This document shows positions 1 to 11,212 of a stretch of DNA of 64,000 nucleotides, piece after piece; position 1 is the stretch's first letter; each line of letters starts with the position of its first letter. Made by a program: the position numbers and the translations under genes. This DNA comes from Ariolimax columbianus. Its lineage: Eukaryota; Mollusca; Gastropoda; Stylommatophora; Arionidae. The stretch lies in assembly GCA_036924085.1 (NCBI GenBank), contig JAVGWX010000008.1, positions 50,699,019 to 50,763,018 on the forward strand, written 5' to 3'. The notes under the pieces were generated by a model. It worked only from the letters and a program-made list of their open reading frames with translations. It made no database searches and was not told the origin of the DNA.

Positions 1-2200
1 TCTACCTGCTCATATTCTCCTCTACCATGAGCAAGCCTGATTGCCTCTTCCTTGCTAGGTACACCACGATGGGATGGCAACCATTGGTCTCCGATATTGT
101 AGTCTTCTCTATTCCTAGATTTTCTTGTGTTTAAAACGCAACAATATGTGCCTGACCTGGTCTCGGAAGATCTTTCGTTAACTCACGCCCTTCTTTAAAC
201 ATCGTTTGTTCAGTTCTTCACTGTTGTCTTCGACACACTTTTATCACCATACACTGCCTGCATTCTGTGATGAATGTTAACTGGTCGAAATCCTTCAGCT
301 ATTAGAAACCGAATCACCGCTTGCTGATCAACTGTCGAACCAGTTTCCGTATCCCACCTACCCTGTTTTCAACGGTCTGTGTCGGGGGATAATGACATTT
401 TCCAAACTTGACGGTTTGTATGTGCGTGCTGTTCCCACCAGAAGTGACGTCATGATGCGCATCGCACGTATGTTCGCGTGTTGCAGTTTGGTCCGGTTTC
501 ATTTGAACTCGCCTCGTATATTCCTTGAGAAGATTCAGAAATATTTGTTGCTATGGGTTTGGTATTTTGTCCACATAACTCTTTTTTTTAAACTATGCTA
601 TAAATTGAAATGAAAACAGGACTGTTATTTGGACTTGTTAAATATTTGGACTTGTTAAATATTTGGACTGGTTAAATATTTGGACTGGTTAAATGTGCAT
701 GGTAGGTACGTGATTAGATGTGGGGGAGTTATTGTGTGTTGCTATTTACAGGAGGTAAATACAATGACTCACCTTGAGGTCTGGAACCCTAATGCCCTAC
801 AAAGTACTCTCATTGGGACTGCGCACACTTCTCCCAGTCGTCCTGCCTTTGTTGGAAGCATTTTAGGAAGGTCTCTTTGGGAATTGAGTACAGCTGGGCC
901 GTCGTGTTACGCATAATGTTTTCTAGTGACTCAAATCCTGACCCTTTCAGTAGCATTTTCTACTTGGGGAACAGTCACAAATCGCAAGGAACCGTTTCGG
1001 GAGGGTAGGGAGCCTGACGAACCATGGGAATGCTGTGTTCGACTTTCTTGATGGTGTGCGACACAAATAACCAGACCTGTGAGCAACGCGAGCTTGGTAA
1101 CTACATCATGATAACGCACCAGCTGATTCTTCGCATCTGGTTAAGATATTAGACACTTGTCGAAAGAGCAAAGACGTGCCTAGAGTGAAAATTAGTCTGG
1201 CGCCAAAAACAACAAAAATGGCAATAAAAAGGTACAGACTTTCATAAACGAGTGCCTGTGCAGAATAAGGATATGGAAATGGTATAGTTTCGCTAAATTG
1301 GAATTGTTGCCACCAAAAACAAAACAAAAACCCACAGACACAAATCTAAGTAGATCCATTGATTTCAAACTTTCTATGGTGGAATAATCTTTTTTGCAAT
1401 TGGAAATTCACCAGTCAAACTGCGGTTTTTCTTGTGAGTGTGTCCAAGGCCATCTGTACTTTTCTGTTACAGTTGGCCAAAGTGTGTCCCTCGAATTCAA
1501 TCAATATATCCATGGCACTCGATTTCAATGAAATTCGGATGTTAATTCACCTCCCCCTCCTCCAAGGAAAGCATTTAAGAGTAACATTGTAACATGTAAA
1601 GATTGTCGTAAGAGACCACTACGGGGATTTGGGTATGGGACTGGCTACCAAATCCTGTAGAAAATATTAACCACATGTAAAAAAAAAAACATCTACACCC
1701 TCACACCTCCATTCCCGCGGTAAAACGTGAGCGACTTAGTCAAAGTTTCATTGTATATGATGATTCCTGATATACGGTCTGTAATTATGATGCGCAGTAA
1801 AATGTCCGTGACTGTAAGAGCATTTGTTGGTGACAAACATTTGGTGACTAGTTTGGATGACGCGTGGACATAAATGGCAGCCACAGATGTGTCCCTGGTC
1901 TGATGAAATCAGCTTAACTCCTGGGGAGGAAAGGTGGGGAGGGGGGATAACTTTGCCATGACCTAGTTAGCTAGGATTACTGGAGTCAAGCTGTGTTGGA
2001 ACGTCATCTGTAGAGTAAGGGGAGAGATAGAGACAGTGAAACAGAAAGAGTTGAGTGAGAATAAAAAGGATCTAGCTAAGAGTAAGCCATGTTTTGTCGT
2101 CAGTCAATAGTCATTTATTTTGAAAAGACTTAGATGTCGTTGTCAATAATTTGCTGTTCCTCCTCTAGTTTGTTTTTAGTTTGTTGAAAGATTGGCTTTT
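1..2200. other. Unassigned intergenic DNA
   Basis: No protein family, RNA gene or mobile element was recognised here on either strand apart from the short tandem repeat at 631-698. The open frames are under 80 codons, overlap on both strands and show no recognisable domain. A CRE-like palindrome TGACGTCA lies near 444, but nothing nearby supports a promoter. Confidence 0.5.
631..698. repeat. 17-bp tandem repeat, four copies
   Basis: The unit GGACTTGTTAAATATTT recurs with starts at 631, 648, 665 and 682. The last two copies carry GGACTGG instead of GGACTTG. Confidence 0.9.
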
Positions 2201-2214
2201 CTGGATTATACTTA

Positions 2215-2298
2215 CGAAGGCACACTGCTTTCCACCCCAGACCGTAGTCTTTTAGGTTATATCAGAACGTTTTGGCAAGTGTATGGATGAGTGTGTGT
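2215..2298 (+). repeat. Dispersed repeat family C, fragment
   Basis: Contains the CCAGACCGTAGTC block followed by a GATATCA-like and GTGTGTG stretch. The same order is seen at 19745-20100 and 35775-35890 on this strand and at 9100-9320 and 34660-34870 on the other strand. No coding capacity is seen, and it is probably a SINE fragment. Confidence 0.55.
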
Positions 2299-2430
2299 TA
2301 ACTTAACTTAACTTAAAGTCTTTATACTGGCTTAAGAAACTGCAGAATCTGTATACATCCAGTTTCTTGGAATGTGGTTAACCGATGTGCGAGTCCATCT
2401 TAATAGACTCAAACACTAGAGTAAAGTAGA
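2299..2430 (-). mobile_element. LINE 3' end fragment (TTAAGTTAAG tail family)
   Basis: The TTAACTTAAC... start and the following CTTTATACTGG and CTGCAGAATCTGTATAC blocks match the 3' ends of the LINE copies at 18661 and 19063 in the same orientation. Only the untranslated tail and a diverged remnant of the coding end remain. Confidence 0.6.
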
Positions 2431-2589
2431 CCCACAACGTGTTAGACGCCACCTATGCAGCTCTTAACAAACCAACTTAACATGGCCGGTGTTCTACCTT
2501 GTCACACAGTTAGTCACCTCTGACGACATCGTCTCTGCGGGGCAGTGGTGCTATTCATGTTTTTGTCATACACATAGACCATGGCGGAC

Positions 2590-2946
2590 CACTCAGAAGA
2601 AGAAAAAGAAAAACAGAGAAAATAAGGAAATGAAAAACAAAAGAAAGAAAGGAAGTTAAAAAAAGAAAAAGAAGAAAAAGAAGTTGAAGACGAAAAAGAA
2701 GAAGAAAAAGAGAAAGAAGAACAAGGAGAAGAACAAGAGAAAGAAGAAGAAGAAGAAAAAGAAACAAAAGAAAAAGAGGAAGAAGAAAACGGAATAGAGA
2801 AAGCAACAACAACAAAAAGAGAACGAAGGAGAAGAAAAAGAAGAAGAATAAGAAGAAGAAGAAGAAGAAGAAGAAGCAGAAGAAGAAGAAGAAGAAGCAG
2901 AAGAAGAAGAAGAGGAGGAAGAAAGAGAGGAAGAAAAAGAAGAATG
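2590..2946. repeat. GAA-rich polypurine tract
   Basis: About 350 bases of almost pure purine on the + strand, dominated by GAA with A-run interruptions. Open frames across it on the minus strand are runs of F, S and L and are not genes. A similar tract at 3990-4169 precedes the second copy of the adjacent duplication. Homopurine/homopyrimidine mirror tracts can form triplex DNA (known property). Confidence 0.9.
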
Positions 2947-3667
2947 AACTTTTGTAAGGGGTATGAAACGTGTGGTGTTTGGAGAACAAGTCAGAGAGTA
3001 CGTATGTACATTGCGACAGATCTTCCGTCCAACAGACATAGTCAGAGAGTACGTGTATACATTGCGACAGATCTCCTGTCACACAGACATCAACTAATGA
3101 AACCAAGTTGATGCATCTGCCATGTAAGGTTTGTTCTTGAAGTTTCACTGGCTCACCTGCGTTCTAGGAAATGGTGACATTGAGAAATCGCCTCTCGCGG
3201 TGCATTTGAACTGCATTCTTAATTTTTCTTTCTATTTAAAAAAACACTACAGCATTTTTTGGGTACTTTTTGAGGTCAACTGTATTATATACATGGCTGA
3301 GTAATTAAAGGTCGTTGTCCTTGCAGTTATAGCACAGTGTACATGTTGAATTATTGTGTTTCTCCAGACCAAAAACAGAAGAACAGGTAGACGAATGATT
3401 TTGTACTTGTTTCCTAAACAAGAAGTGTCCTGCATTAAAAAAATAAGCTATGGGGGTAAATGTTTGAAAATAAAGTTTGAAATTCAGTTTGATTCACATG
3501 CGAATGTATAAATGCAAGATGAACTTCAAGAGAAGCTGTTGAAACAATGTTTCTTAACCCGTGTTCAGATCAGCCGTAGGAACGGGCGAATTTTATTTTA
3601 TTAAATTAGATCATGCAAATAAAGTCCTGGACATATGCTTCAACAAATGAAGCGCGGGAAATCTATT
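2944..3667. repeat. Direct duplication, copy 1
   Basis: This ~720-base segment, from ATGAACTT to GGGAAATCTATT, recurs with few differences at 4170-4953. It starts with two copies of a 51-bp unit (GTCAGAGAGTACGTGTGTAC...), where copy 2 has three. Both copies follow a GAA tract, so the duplicated unit probably included the purine tract. No gene is seen inside. Confidence 0.9.
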
Positions 3668-3738
3668 GTTAATGAATAGCTTGCGTCTGGTGTGTCTGTG
3701 GTCCATATCTGGTTGATTGCGTCACACAGGCAGGCCGG

Positions 3739-3846
3739 GCTGATTTGCATCAGACCTTCAGCCCGACTGATTTGCGTCAACCCTGCGGGCCGACTGATTT
3801 GCGACACCAATGCAGACCGGCTGATTTGCGTCAGACTTGCAGACCG
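3739..3846. repeat. 27-bp tandem repeat, four copies
   Basis: Four 27-base units beginning [GA]CTGATTTGCRTCA occupy this interval. The period is nine codons, so frames stay open on both strands (3692-3955 + and 3640-3879 -) and give nine-residue peptide repeats. This is a repeat artefact rather than a gene. Confidence 0.85.
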
Positions 3847-3995
3847 GCTGAAAGAACAGGTATCGAAGATTGGGGGCAAAACTCAGTTTAAAGAATGCCG
3901 TGCTGAAACCTTATACGTCCATCTGAAAGGTGTATATCTCGCAGACTCGCTGTAAACTACAACACAAGGTAACAAAATCTCTGTCTTAGGACAGA
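3847..3995 (+). repeat. Dispersed repeat family A, 3' part
   Basis: Contains the family A end: GTGCTGAAA, then CTGAAAGGTGTATATCTCGCAG, then CTGTAAACTAC, running into a (GAA)n tail. The same blocks occur at 12400, 38500, 46830 and 58880. In this copy the GAA tail has grown into the tract at 3990-4169. Confidence 0.65.
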
Positions 3996-4169
3996 AGAAG
4001 AAGAAGAGAGGAAAAAGAAAAACAAAGAGGAAGAAGAAAAAAAAAGTAAGAGGAAGAAGATAAATAAGAAGGGAAAGAAACAGCAGAGAATGACGAAGAG
4101 GAAGAAGAGAAAAAGAAGAAAAAGAAGAAAAGGAACAAGACAAACAAAAGAAGAAAAAGAATAACAATA
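3990..4169. repeat. GAA-rich polypurine tract
   Basis: Purine-rich, GAA-dominated tract that continues the family A tail and leads into duplication copy 2. Open frames across it are low-complexity shadows. Confidence 0.85.
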
Positions 4170-4953
4170 ATGAACTTGTGTATGTGGGATGAAAGGTAAA
4201 GAGCTGTATGGTGTTTAGAGAACAAGTCAGAGAGTAAGTGTGTACATTGCTACAGATCTTCCGTCCAACATACATAGTCAGAGCGTACGTGTGTACATTG
4301 CGATAGATCTTCCGTCCAACAGACATAGTCAGAGAGTACGTGTGTACATTGCGACATATCTCCTGTCCCACAGACATCAACTAATGAAACCAAGTTGATG
4401 CATCTGCCATGTAAGGTTTGTTCTTGAAGTTTCACTGGCTCACGTGCGTTCTAGGAAATGGTGACATTGAGAAATCGCCTCTCGCAGTGCATTTGAACTG
4501 CATTATTAATTTTTCTTTTTATTAAAAAAAACACTACAGCATTTTTTTTACCTTTTGAGGTCAACTGTATTATATACATGGCTGAGTAATTAAAGGTCGT
4601 TGTCCTTGCAGTTATAGCACAGTGTACATGTTGAAATCTTGTGTTTCTCCAGACCAAAAACAGAAGAAAAGGTAGACGAATGATTTTGTACTTGTTTCCT
4701 AAACAAGAAGTGTCCTGCATTTAAAAAAATAAGCTATGGGGGTAAATGTTAGAAAATAAAGTTTGAAATTCAGTTTGATTCACATGCGAATGTATAAATG
4801 CAAGATGAACTTCAAGAGAAGCTGTTGAAACAATGTTTCTTAACCCGTGTTCAGATCAGCCGTAGGAACGGGCGAATTTTATTTTATTAAATTAGATCAT
4901 GCAAATAAAGTCCTGGACATATGCTTCAACAAATGAAGCGCGGGAAATCTATT
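4170..4953. repeat. Direct duplication, copy 2
   Basis: Near-identical to 2944-3667. The 60-base excess is mostly a third 51-bp unit at its start. Downstream the two copies diverge after GGGAAATCTATT, although a short weaker similarity continues. Confidence 0.9.
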
Positions 4954-5460
4954 ATAAAATTAACGGCTTGTGTCTGGCACATGGCGACCAATCAGAAAGT
5001 TGTTTTTATGAGATTTGCACTGTTCATCGAGAGGCTAACAATCTCTTAAAAATATCTCATTTTTCTTTCGACGCGAAATGTTGTTTGAAGTTATTTGCGT
5101 TGAGCTTAAGACGTGTCTATGGTGTCAGGTTATAGTGGCTCTTATTATATCCCACGACGCACTTAAGAAGGTAGACATGGGTCCTCCTGGCTGTAGTTTA
5201 AGGCGAGGCTCTTCTTTAGGTTCGCCACTATGTGGATCACAGTGTTGATCTACACTTCATTGGCCACACTGCTCTCACACGATCTGTTTCTGTGAGCAAA
5301 ATCAAGATTAATTGGGGTCTTGATCAGTATGTTTTACCTGACCCTAATTAGTCTTCGTTCCCATTGTGAACGAAATAAGGCTTAACCTGCACACTGCGTT
5401 GTGAGTGCGTGGACAAGTGGCCTTTTTCATCAACTTTATATATAACCAGTGTAGACCATA
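4954..5460 (+). repeat. Unassigned stretch with a family B fragment
   Basis: Bases 5165-5350 resemble family B: GGATCAC near 5233, then CTTGATCAGTATGTTTTACCTGACCCT at its end, as at 34210-34262. Bases 4954-5164 and 5351-5460 show nothing recognisable. Confidence 0.45.
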
Positions 5461-5955
5461 ACAGAGGTTGAATAAAATCAGAAATGTATCGCATAACTCT
5501 AATAAAATGACGAATATAAAAATTCTGCGAACTTGCATCTTCCCGGTGGCTACGTACGGAAGTGAAACGTGGACAAACACAAACACGAAAATAATGGAAT
5601 CTTTTGAATTAAAATGCTCCAGAAGGATGTTCAAAATTCCATGGATAGCGAAAAGGAAAAATGCAGATATCCTACAAGAACTGGATATAGAAGACAATTG
5701 GTTAGTAAATAATATCTTATCTTGGAAGCAAAAATATTTTGGCCTCATTAAACGCCAAAATGGCCTGGAGAGGAACGACGCTGGAGAGTATGGTGCCAGG
5801 TAAGCGGGGCAGAGGCAGACCGAGGAGAAGATGGACACGGGACATCACGGAAGATGAAAACGACAGAGGCTGGAGTTATGACTAAAGGTCGACAGTCGTA
5901 CAGATCGGCTGTTGTGAGAGCGACGTTCTGCAAAGGACACACTAGATGATGATTA
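5460..5955 (+). mobile_element. Non-LTR retrotransposon remnant, RT C-terminal end
   Basis: The frame 5468-5803 encodes the conserved region after the RT domain of RTE/Jockey-type LINEs: an RTCIFPVATYGSETW block, then FELKCSRRMFKIPW and an LSWKQKYFGLI block. After a frameshift near 5770 the next frame continues with GKRGRGRPRRRWTRDI, the usual basic C-terminal motif. Upstream RT and endonuclease are missing (5'-truncated copy). It is decayed, with at least one frameshift, and should not make a functional protein. The clade assignment is approximate. Confidence 0.85.
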
Positions 5956-6684
5956 TGAGACCATAACAATGGAAATAAACTCTGTAATTATTGTGGTTTT
6001 TAGACCAAACATAATTAAGCTTCGAACCTATATCTCCAGACGGAGACATCGATTTTCTAACGCCTAGACCACCATCTCCTCGAAACTCAAGACGAAAGGT
6101 GTACATCTCTCGCCGATGAAACAGTTAGTGGATCGATCTGTCTTCTAAATGTTTTGTTTTTGTTTCTCATGCGCACTAGCAGTACGGGTAATAGTGTAAG
6201 AGAGAAAGTAGGTCTGTCAGTTCGACGCTGATTAATTGAAGGGATTCTTGGAAAATGAACAAATAATGTGGAAGATGAACTGCCGCCACTGAAATGTAGT
6301 CCCTCTGCGTACTAATTAAACTAGAATGTCTGGAAACATGGACAGCAAAACAGATTCAGAGCACAAAAAGTTAAAGAAAACAATAAGAGAGCATCTTTGA
6401 CGGCGTAAACAATATGACCAGAGTAATAGCGAACATTGAAATTCTCTGTACGAGGCGGTGTTTATAATAAGGTCTTATGTTGTTTGTATTTTTGTTATTT
6501 AGGACGACAATAACAGATTTTTATATTTCTTGCATGTATAAAAGAGTGGACGGGTAGGTCTATAGCTGAAACTAATACGCTGGTGAAAAATCGAGACGTA
6601 TGGCGGGAACTGGTTCGACAAACTGCATTAACGGTGCTTCAGCGACCTTCTAGGTTACGGGACTGATGATGAAAAGTCTTACGT
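5956..6684. other. Unassigned DNA
   Basis: No gene or recognised repeat was found on either strand. There are no long open frames. Confidence 0.4.
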
Positions 6685-6965
6685 CAACAAACAAACGTCT
6701 TCTTCGGCGTTTGATCTGAAAAAACGTTTGTGATATTGTCTCAGTTTACGGCGAGGCTGCAAAATCTGCGTCTTTCAGTCCGACACATCCGTTTTAACAC
6801 CAGGTTTGCCTTTCCTAATCGATCCCTAATCTCTTAGTCAGGCTGCGTGGTTATATTCTGTTTCCAGGGTGATTACGCGGAAAATGGTCTTGGTCAATTA
6901 TGGGTAACTGACCCTGCTGTAAGCAGACAGCTATAAGTCCCAGACTCCTGTCAAATCATGGTCTG
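6685..6965 (-). repeat. Dispersed repeat family A copy
   Basis: Starts with CTTCTTC (the GAA tail read on the other strand), then TTTACGGCGAGGCTGC, CTTTCAGTCCGACACATCC, GATCCCTAATCTCTTA and GGTCTTGGTCAATTATGG, in the same order as at 11658, 39345 and 55520. Sense orientation (GAA tail at the 3' end) is minus. Confidence 0.75.
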
Positions 6966-7049
6966 CTACATATTCTACTCCAACAGATAAACAAAGACGG
7001 GCAGCAAAATATTACTCAGAATAAGATATACAATTATTTATAGCGTGGC

Positions 7050-7500
7050 CTATGGCAGGAACGACCGTTTCCCAATCCCTACGCACCAAGTTCGAATCCC
7101 CGCCGTTTCAGGTTTGGCAAACACGGGTTTTTTCTTAGTGCGCAAAGTAATGGCAACCTACAGTACTGTACACCTGCCCAGAAACTTGTAACAGTCAAAT
7201 TGGTTTGCAGTTGTAAAAAGCGACGTTCTGTAAAGTGCGTACTTCTTACTTAAAGCGGTCTAGAGGTAAAACACTCGCCTGTCAAAGCGATTAACAGAAA
7301 CTGCGTGGGTTCGAGCCCCGCAGGTTTCAGACGACCCCTGGTCTTAAAGGAGATGGGAACAGAGTGCCTGCATCCTGAACTAGCTCCGGTCGTCGTGACC
7401 TATGTCTTGCCACTAGTCCAAGGTAACTCGGGACCAGAGAGTGAAGTTGATGACCAGCGCAACCACTTCCTCACTATAATCCAAGTACAAATACGGATAA
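7050..7500 (+). mobile_element. tRNA-derived SINE sequence, probably two adjoining pieces
   Basis: Bases 7080-7190 carry a box B-like AGTTCGAATCC and the block GGCAACCTACAGTACTGTACACC, which also ends this window at 63970-64000. Bases 7255-7325 look like a tRNA head, with GGTCTAGAGGTAAAACACTC as box A and GGGTTCGAGCCCCGC as box B. It is not a functional tRNA gene because the spacing and acceptor pairing are not convincing. Confidence 0.6.
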
Positions 7501-7760
7501 ATTAGACTATAGCAAGATTTTCAAAATTCAAACACCTACAAGAACAAGATGATATAGCTACAAATTAACTACAGAAAGGTATAGATTAGATATTAGGAAA
7601 TACCTTTTTAGTCAGAGAGTGTTGAATGCTTGGAATGCATTGCCACAGGAAGTAGTGGAGGCAGGCACAATTAATGCATTTAAGAATAGATTGGATGCAC
7701 ATAGCTTTTAGAGCAAGGAAATGTGAATGAAACTGGTTGTTTAGAGACGCAAGTTAACAC
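7500..7760 (+). mobile_element. LINE 3' end, RT C-terminus (TTAAG tail family)
   Basis: Bases 7575-7711 encode, in decayed form, the motif LDIRKY.F..R..NAWNALP.EVV.AGT.NAFKN.LD..., typical of the C-terminus of CR1/L2/Jockey-like RTs. The best-preserved copy is on the minus strand at 19063-19445. The tail after the stop matches 13418-13470 before the GT tract begins. Confidence 0.8.
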
Positions 7761-7814
7761 CAGCAAGACAAACCCGTCTAATGATGTCACAATCATCACT
7801 TGCGATGAACAACT

Positions 7815-8161
7815 AACATATGTATGTATATATGTGTTTGTGTGTGTGTATGTGTATGTGTGCGCGCGCGCGCGCGTTGCGGGCGTGTGTGTGTGTGTGT
7901 CTGTCTGGTTTGTGGGTTGGTGTGTGTGGCGTGTGTGTGTCTGTGTGTGTGGGTGGCTGTGTGTTGTGAGTGTGTGTAGTGTGGTGTGTGTGGTGTGGTG
8001 TGTGTGTGTGTCTGGTGTGTGTGGTGGGTGTGTGTGGTGGGTGTGTCTGTGTGTGTGTGTCTGGTGTGTGGGTGGGTGTGGTGGTTGTGTGTGGTGTGTG
8101 GTGCCTGTGTCTGTGTGTGTGTGTGTGTGGGTGGGTGGGTGGTGTGTGTTTGTGGTGTGTG

Positions 8162-8192
<31 letters not shown>

Positions 8193-8250
8193 CGCGCGTA
8201 CTCGTGTGGGTTTGTGGTATGTGTGCTTGTGTGTGTGTTTGTGAGAGTGT
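7815..8250. repeat. GT-rich microsatellite with GC-alternating core
   Basis: About 430 bases of GT/TG with GGTG variants. A (GC)n run lies at 7861-7876 and another alternating stretch near 8190. Long apparent frames on both strands (cysteine/valine or histidine/threonine repeats) are artefacts. Alternating purine-pyrimidine DNA of this kind can adopt Z-form (known property). Confidence 0.9.
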
Positions 8251-9099
8251 CGGTCCGCGAGCAATCCCTCAACCCATTCCCACAATACTTGACGTTTTAA
8301 CACGATACTGTATATTGCATCAAGCAGACCATGATTTCAAGCCAAGCCTAGAGACACAATTCCACTTTCACACGTTAATTCACAATGTGATTGTTGATCG
8401 CATTACACGTATTGACGTCATAAAATCATATTTCTATACTTCTATTGTAAACGGTTTTAAGAAATGGTATAAGTATTTTCTTTTTAGTTAGTTTGTTTGA
8501 AGCGTGAACTGAAACACTGAATACGACCAAAAGAAATTTATATGTCAAATTTGGTGAAGTTAGACCCGAGATGCAGACATACATTAGCAACATACTTTTA
8601 CTACTCAGATACGGACTCACAGTATTGCGTATTGTTATAAATTATATTTCTTTACATCTTCTTTGTTAGTAAGTTTAGCATTGTCAAAATACAAATATAT
8701 TAATTTTGATTGTTAATGTCTGTGCGTACGTTAATAGAAGGTTACCTCATTTGACTAGGTCTGTCTCTTTATATGGAGAACGCCTAACACTATATATGCT
8801 CTAGATACGTAGGCAGGCTGAGTCCCAGGCTGCTTGCAATAAGGATGATATCTTTCCAATTTGACCTAGCCAGGAGGTGCGTGGACGCCGCGCATGGGCA
8901 AGACCACAACGGAGAGAGTCGCTTCCCATCCTTGATGTGGATGGTCTGGTTCAAGATCTGGTGGGCAGGGACATCCTCGACTAGGCTGTCCAAATAGGGC
9001 CCCACTGTAATGGTTTAGGATGGTGAGATGGATCGTGATAATACCTGCTGTGTAGATTCGTAAGTTGATTTTCAATTAAAAGAATAAACACAAGACTCT
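8251..9099. other. Unassigned DNA
   Basis: No recognised gene or repeat. Bases 8810-9010 are more GC-rich and have open frames on the minus strand (71 and 69 codons), but no family could be assigned. Confidence 0.4.
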
Positions 9100-9325
9100 A
9101 AGGAACTCTCCCTTCTTAGATCACACTCTGTTGCATTTTATCACAACTTTCACACGCGCCCTCGGGATGATGCCCTTCCATTACACTTTGGTTTGGTTGA
9201 CCTCTGAATGCGTCCGAACTAGCATTTGAAAACACACGCATACAAGCACTGGTAAATACGTTCTGATATCACATAAAAGGCTTCGGCCCGTGGTGAAAAG
9301 ACCCGTGCCTCCGACAGTAGAGTAC
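9100..9325 (-). repeat. Dispersed repeat family C copy
   Basis: Read on the minus strand it gives CCAGTGCTTG-like, ATGCGTGTGT, GAGGGCGCGTGTGAAAGTTG and GATCTAAGAAGGGAG blocks. These match 19860-20040 on the + strand in the same order. Confidence 0.7.
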
Positions 9326-9420
9326 AGAGAGGCAAATACTTTAAAAGATAAAATGTAAAGCTCGTCTGTGTCCGTAATTGATGCTGGACGATCTTAGAGG
9401 CGATAGTGAGACTGACTCTT

Positions 9421-9645
9421 CCAATGATGTCTCGATGGTGGAATGATGTCTCCGGGAGTGGAATGATGTCTAGGGGGTGAAATGATGTCTTGGGGTGAAA
9501 TGATGTCTTGGGGTGAAATGATGTCTCGGAGGTGGAATGATGTCTCGGGGTGGAATGATGTCTTGGGGGTGGAATGATGTCTCGGGGGTGGAATGATGTA
9601 TCGGAGGTGGAATGATGTCTCGGGGGTGGAATGATGTCTCCGGGG
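9421..9645. repeat. ~19-bp minisatellite inside the RT copy
   Basis: About twelve units of GGAATGATGTCTCGGGGGT with 17-20 base length variation. On the minus strand the unit reads codons for R-D-I-I or E-T-S-F-H. The unit nearest the intact RT sequence is the RDII of RDIIGRVSL, so the array looks like an expansion of those codons. Confidence 0.9.
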
Positions 9646-9849
9646 TAGAGGGTGGGCGGAGAGGGGTGTTGGTGGGACGGAGTTTTGTATGCCACCAAGG
9701 TAAACTAAATTTCCAGGGCAGTTGGCGTTGTTTCCATCGACAATAATGCAAGCTGTTTGGGATTGCAACCCAGGTTTTTGTATCTTGGTTTTTGTTCATA
9801 TGATGTGGAGGCCTAATCGCAAGGTCGTCCAGGTGATCCCGTGGTTATA

Positions 9850-10756
9850 TCAGTGCTTGAGGGTGGGAGCATTTTACGAGTGCGTCATATGTTTGAGGGC
9901 GGGAGCATGTTACGACTACGTCATATGTTTGAGGGTGGGAGCATGTTACGACTGCGTCAAATGTTTGAGGGTGGGAGCATGTTACGACTGCGTCATATAT
10001 TTGAGGATGGCAGCATGTTATGACTGCGTCATATCCTTGAAGGTGGGAGCATGTTACGACTGCGTCATATGCTTGAGGGTGGGAGCATGTTACGACTGTG
10101 TCATATGCTTGAGGGTGGGAGCATGTTACGACTGCGTCATATGCTTGAGGATGGGAGCATGTTACGACTGCGTCATATGCTTGAGGGTGGGAGCATGTTA
10201 TGACCGCGTCATATGCTTGAGGGTGGGAGCATGTTATGACCGCGTCATATACTTGAGGGTGGGAGCATGTTACGGCTGCGTCATATGTTTGAGGGTGGGA
10301 GCATGTTACGACCGCGTCATATGCTTGAGGGTGGGAGCATGTTACGACTGCGTCAAATGATTGAGGGTGGGAGTATGTTACGGCTGCGTCATATGTTTGA
10401 GGGTGGGAGCATGTTACGACTGCGTCATATATTTGAGGATGGCAGCATGTTATGACTGCGTCATATCCTTGAAGGTGGGAGCATGTTACGACTGCGTCAT
10501 ATGCTTGAGGGTGGGAGCATGTTACGACTGTGTCATATGCTTGAGGGTGGGAGCATGTTACGACTGCGTCATATGCTTGAGGATGGGAGCATGTTACGAC
10601 TGCGTCATATGCTTGAGGGTGGGAGCATGTTACGACCGCGTCATATACTTGAGGGTGGGAGCATGTTACGACTGCGTCAAATGATTGAGGGTGGGAGTAT
10701 GTTACGGCTGCGTCATATGTTTGAGGGTGGGAGCATGTTACGACTGCGTCATTTGC
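9850..10756. repeat. 36-bp minisatellite, about 25 units, with higher-order structure
   Basis: The unit CTTGAGGGTGGGAGCATGTT + ACGACTGCGTCATATG is exactly 36 bases. It keeps a 392-codon frame open on the minus strand (9845-11023), with a repeated 12-residue YDAVVTCSHPQA. The rare variant ATTTGAGGATGGCAGC occurs at 10000 and again 432 bases (12 units) later, with the same neighbouring variants, so a block of units was duplicated. A second shared variant (ATTGAGGGTGGGAGTATG) is spaced 324 bases, implying a three-unit loss. Confidence 0.95.
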
Positions 10757-11048
10757 GTACTCGAGGTTGGTCACACACAGGTGTCCAATGATGACATCAT
10801 CGCTGTAGTGTACATCTCTCGGTGACCGAGGATCCTGTCCATGCCGCTGCAGATCAATGCCTCGGCGAGGACACAACCGGATGATGTAGTCAACCTGTTC
10901 AAGAGATGATGATCCAGACGATCTCTTGCCCCAGTGTTGCGGTGGAACTGCTCGATTAGTCGCTGCCGTGTGCTGGGAACTCTCACTGCTTTCAATGCAT
11001 TCTACAAAGCAGAGATTTCCCACAGTTTCAAAGGCAAACCTGAGGTCG

Positions 11049-11212
11049 ACGTCAGCGGCGTAGAGGGCGCCGCTAAATTCTTGGTGTATACGTCAGCGGC
11101 GTAGAGGGCGCCGCTAAATTCTTGGTGTATACGTCAGCGGCGTAGAGGACGCCGTTGAATTCTTGATGTATACGTCAGCGGCGTAGAGGACGCCGTTGAA
11201 TTCTTGATGTAT
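11049..11212. repeat. 41-bp tandem repeat, four copies, inside RT coding sequence
   Basis: Units start at 11049, 11090, 11131 and 11172 with ACGTCAGCGGCGTAGAGG. Two unit types are present (GGCGCCGCTAAA and GACGCCGTTGAA), in pairs. On the minus strand one unit spells QEFNG.LYAADV, the stretch before RT motif A. Confidence 0.95.

Noticed and set aside
2555..3148. Phe/Ser/Leu-rich frame resembling a membrane protein
   Set aside because: It is the complement of a GAA polypurine tract plus duplicated flank, so apparent hydrophobicity comes from TTC/CTT codons.
7796..8303. His/Thr-rich and Cys/Val-rich frames over the GT tract
   Set aside because: Dinucleotide repeat read in all frames on both strands.
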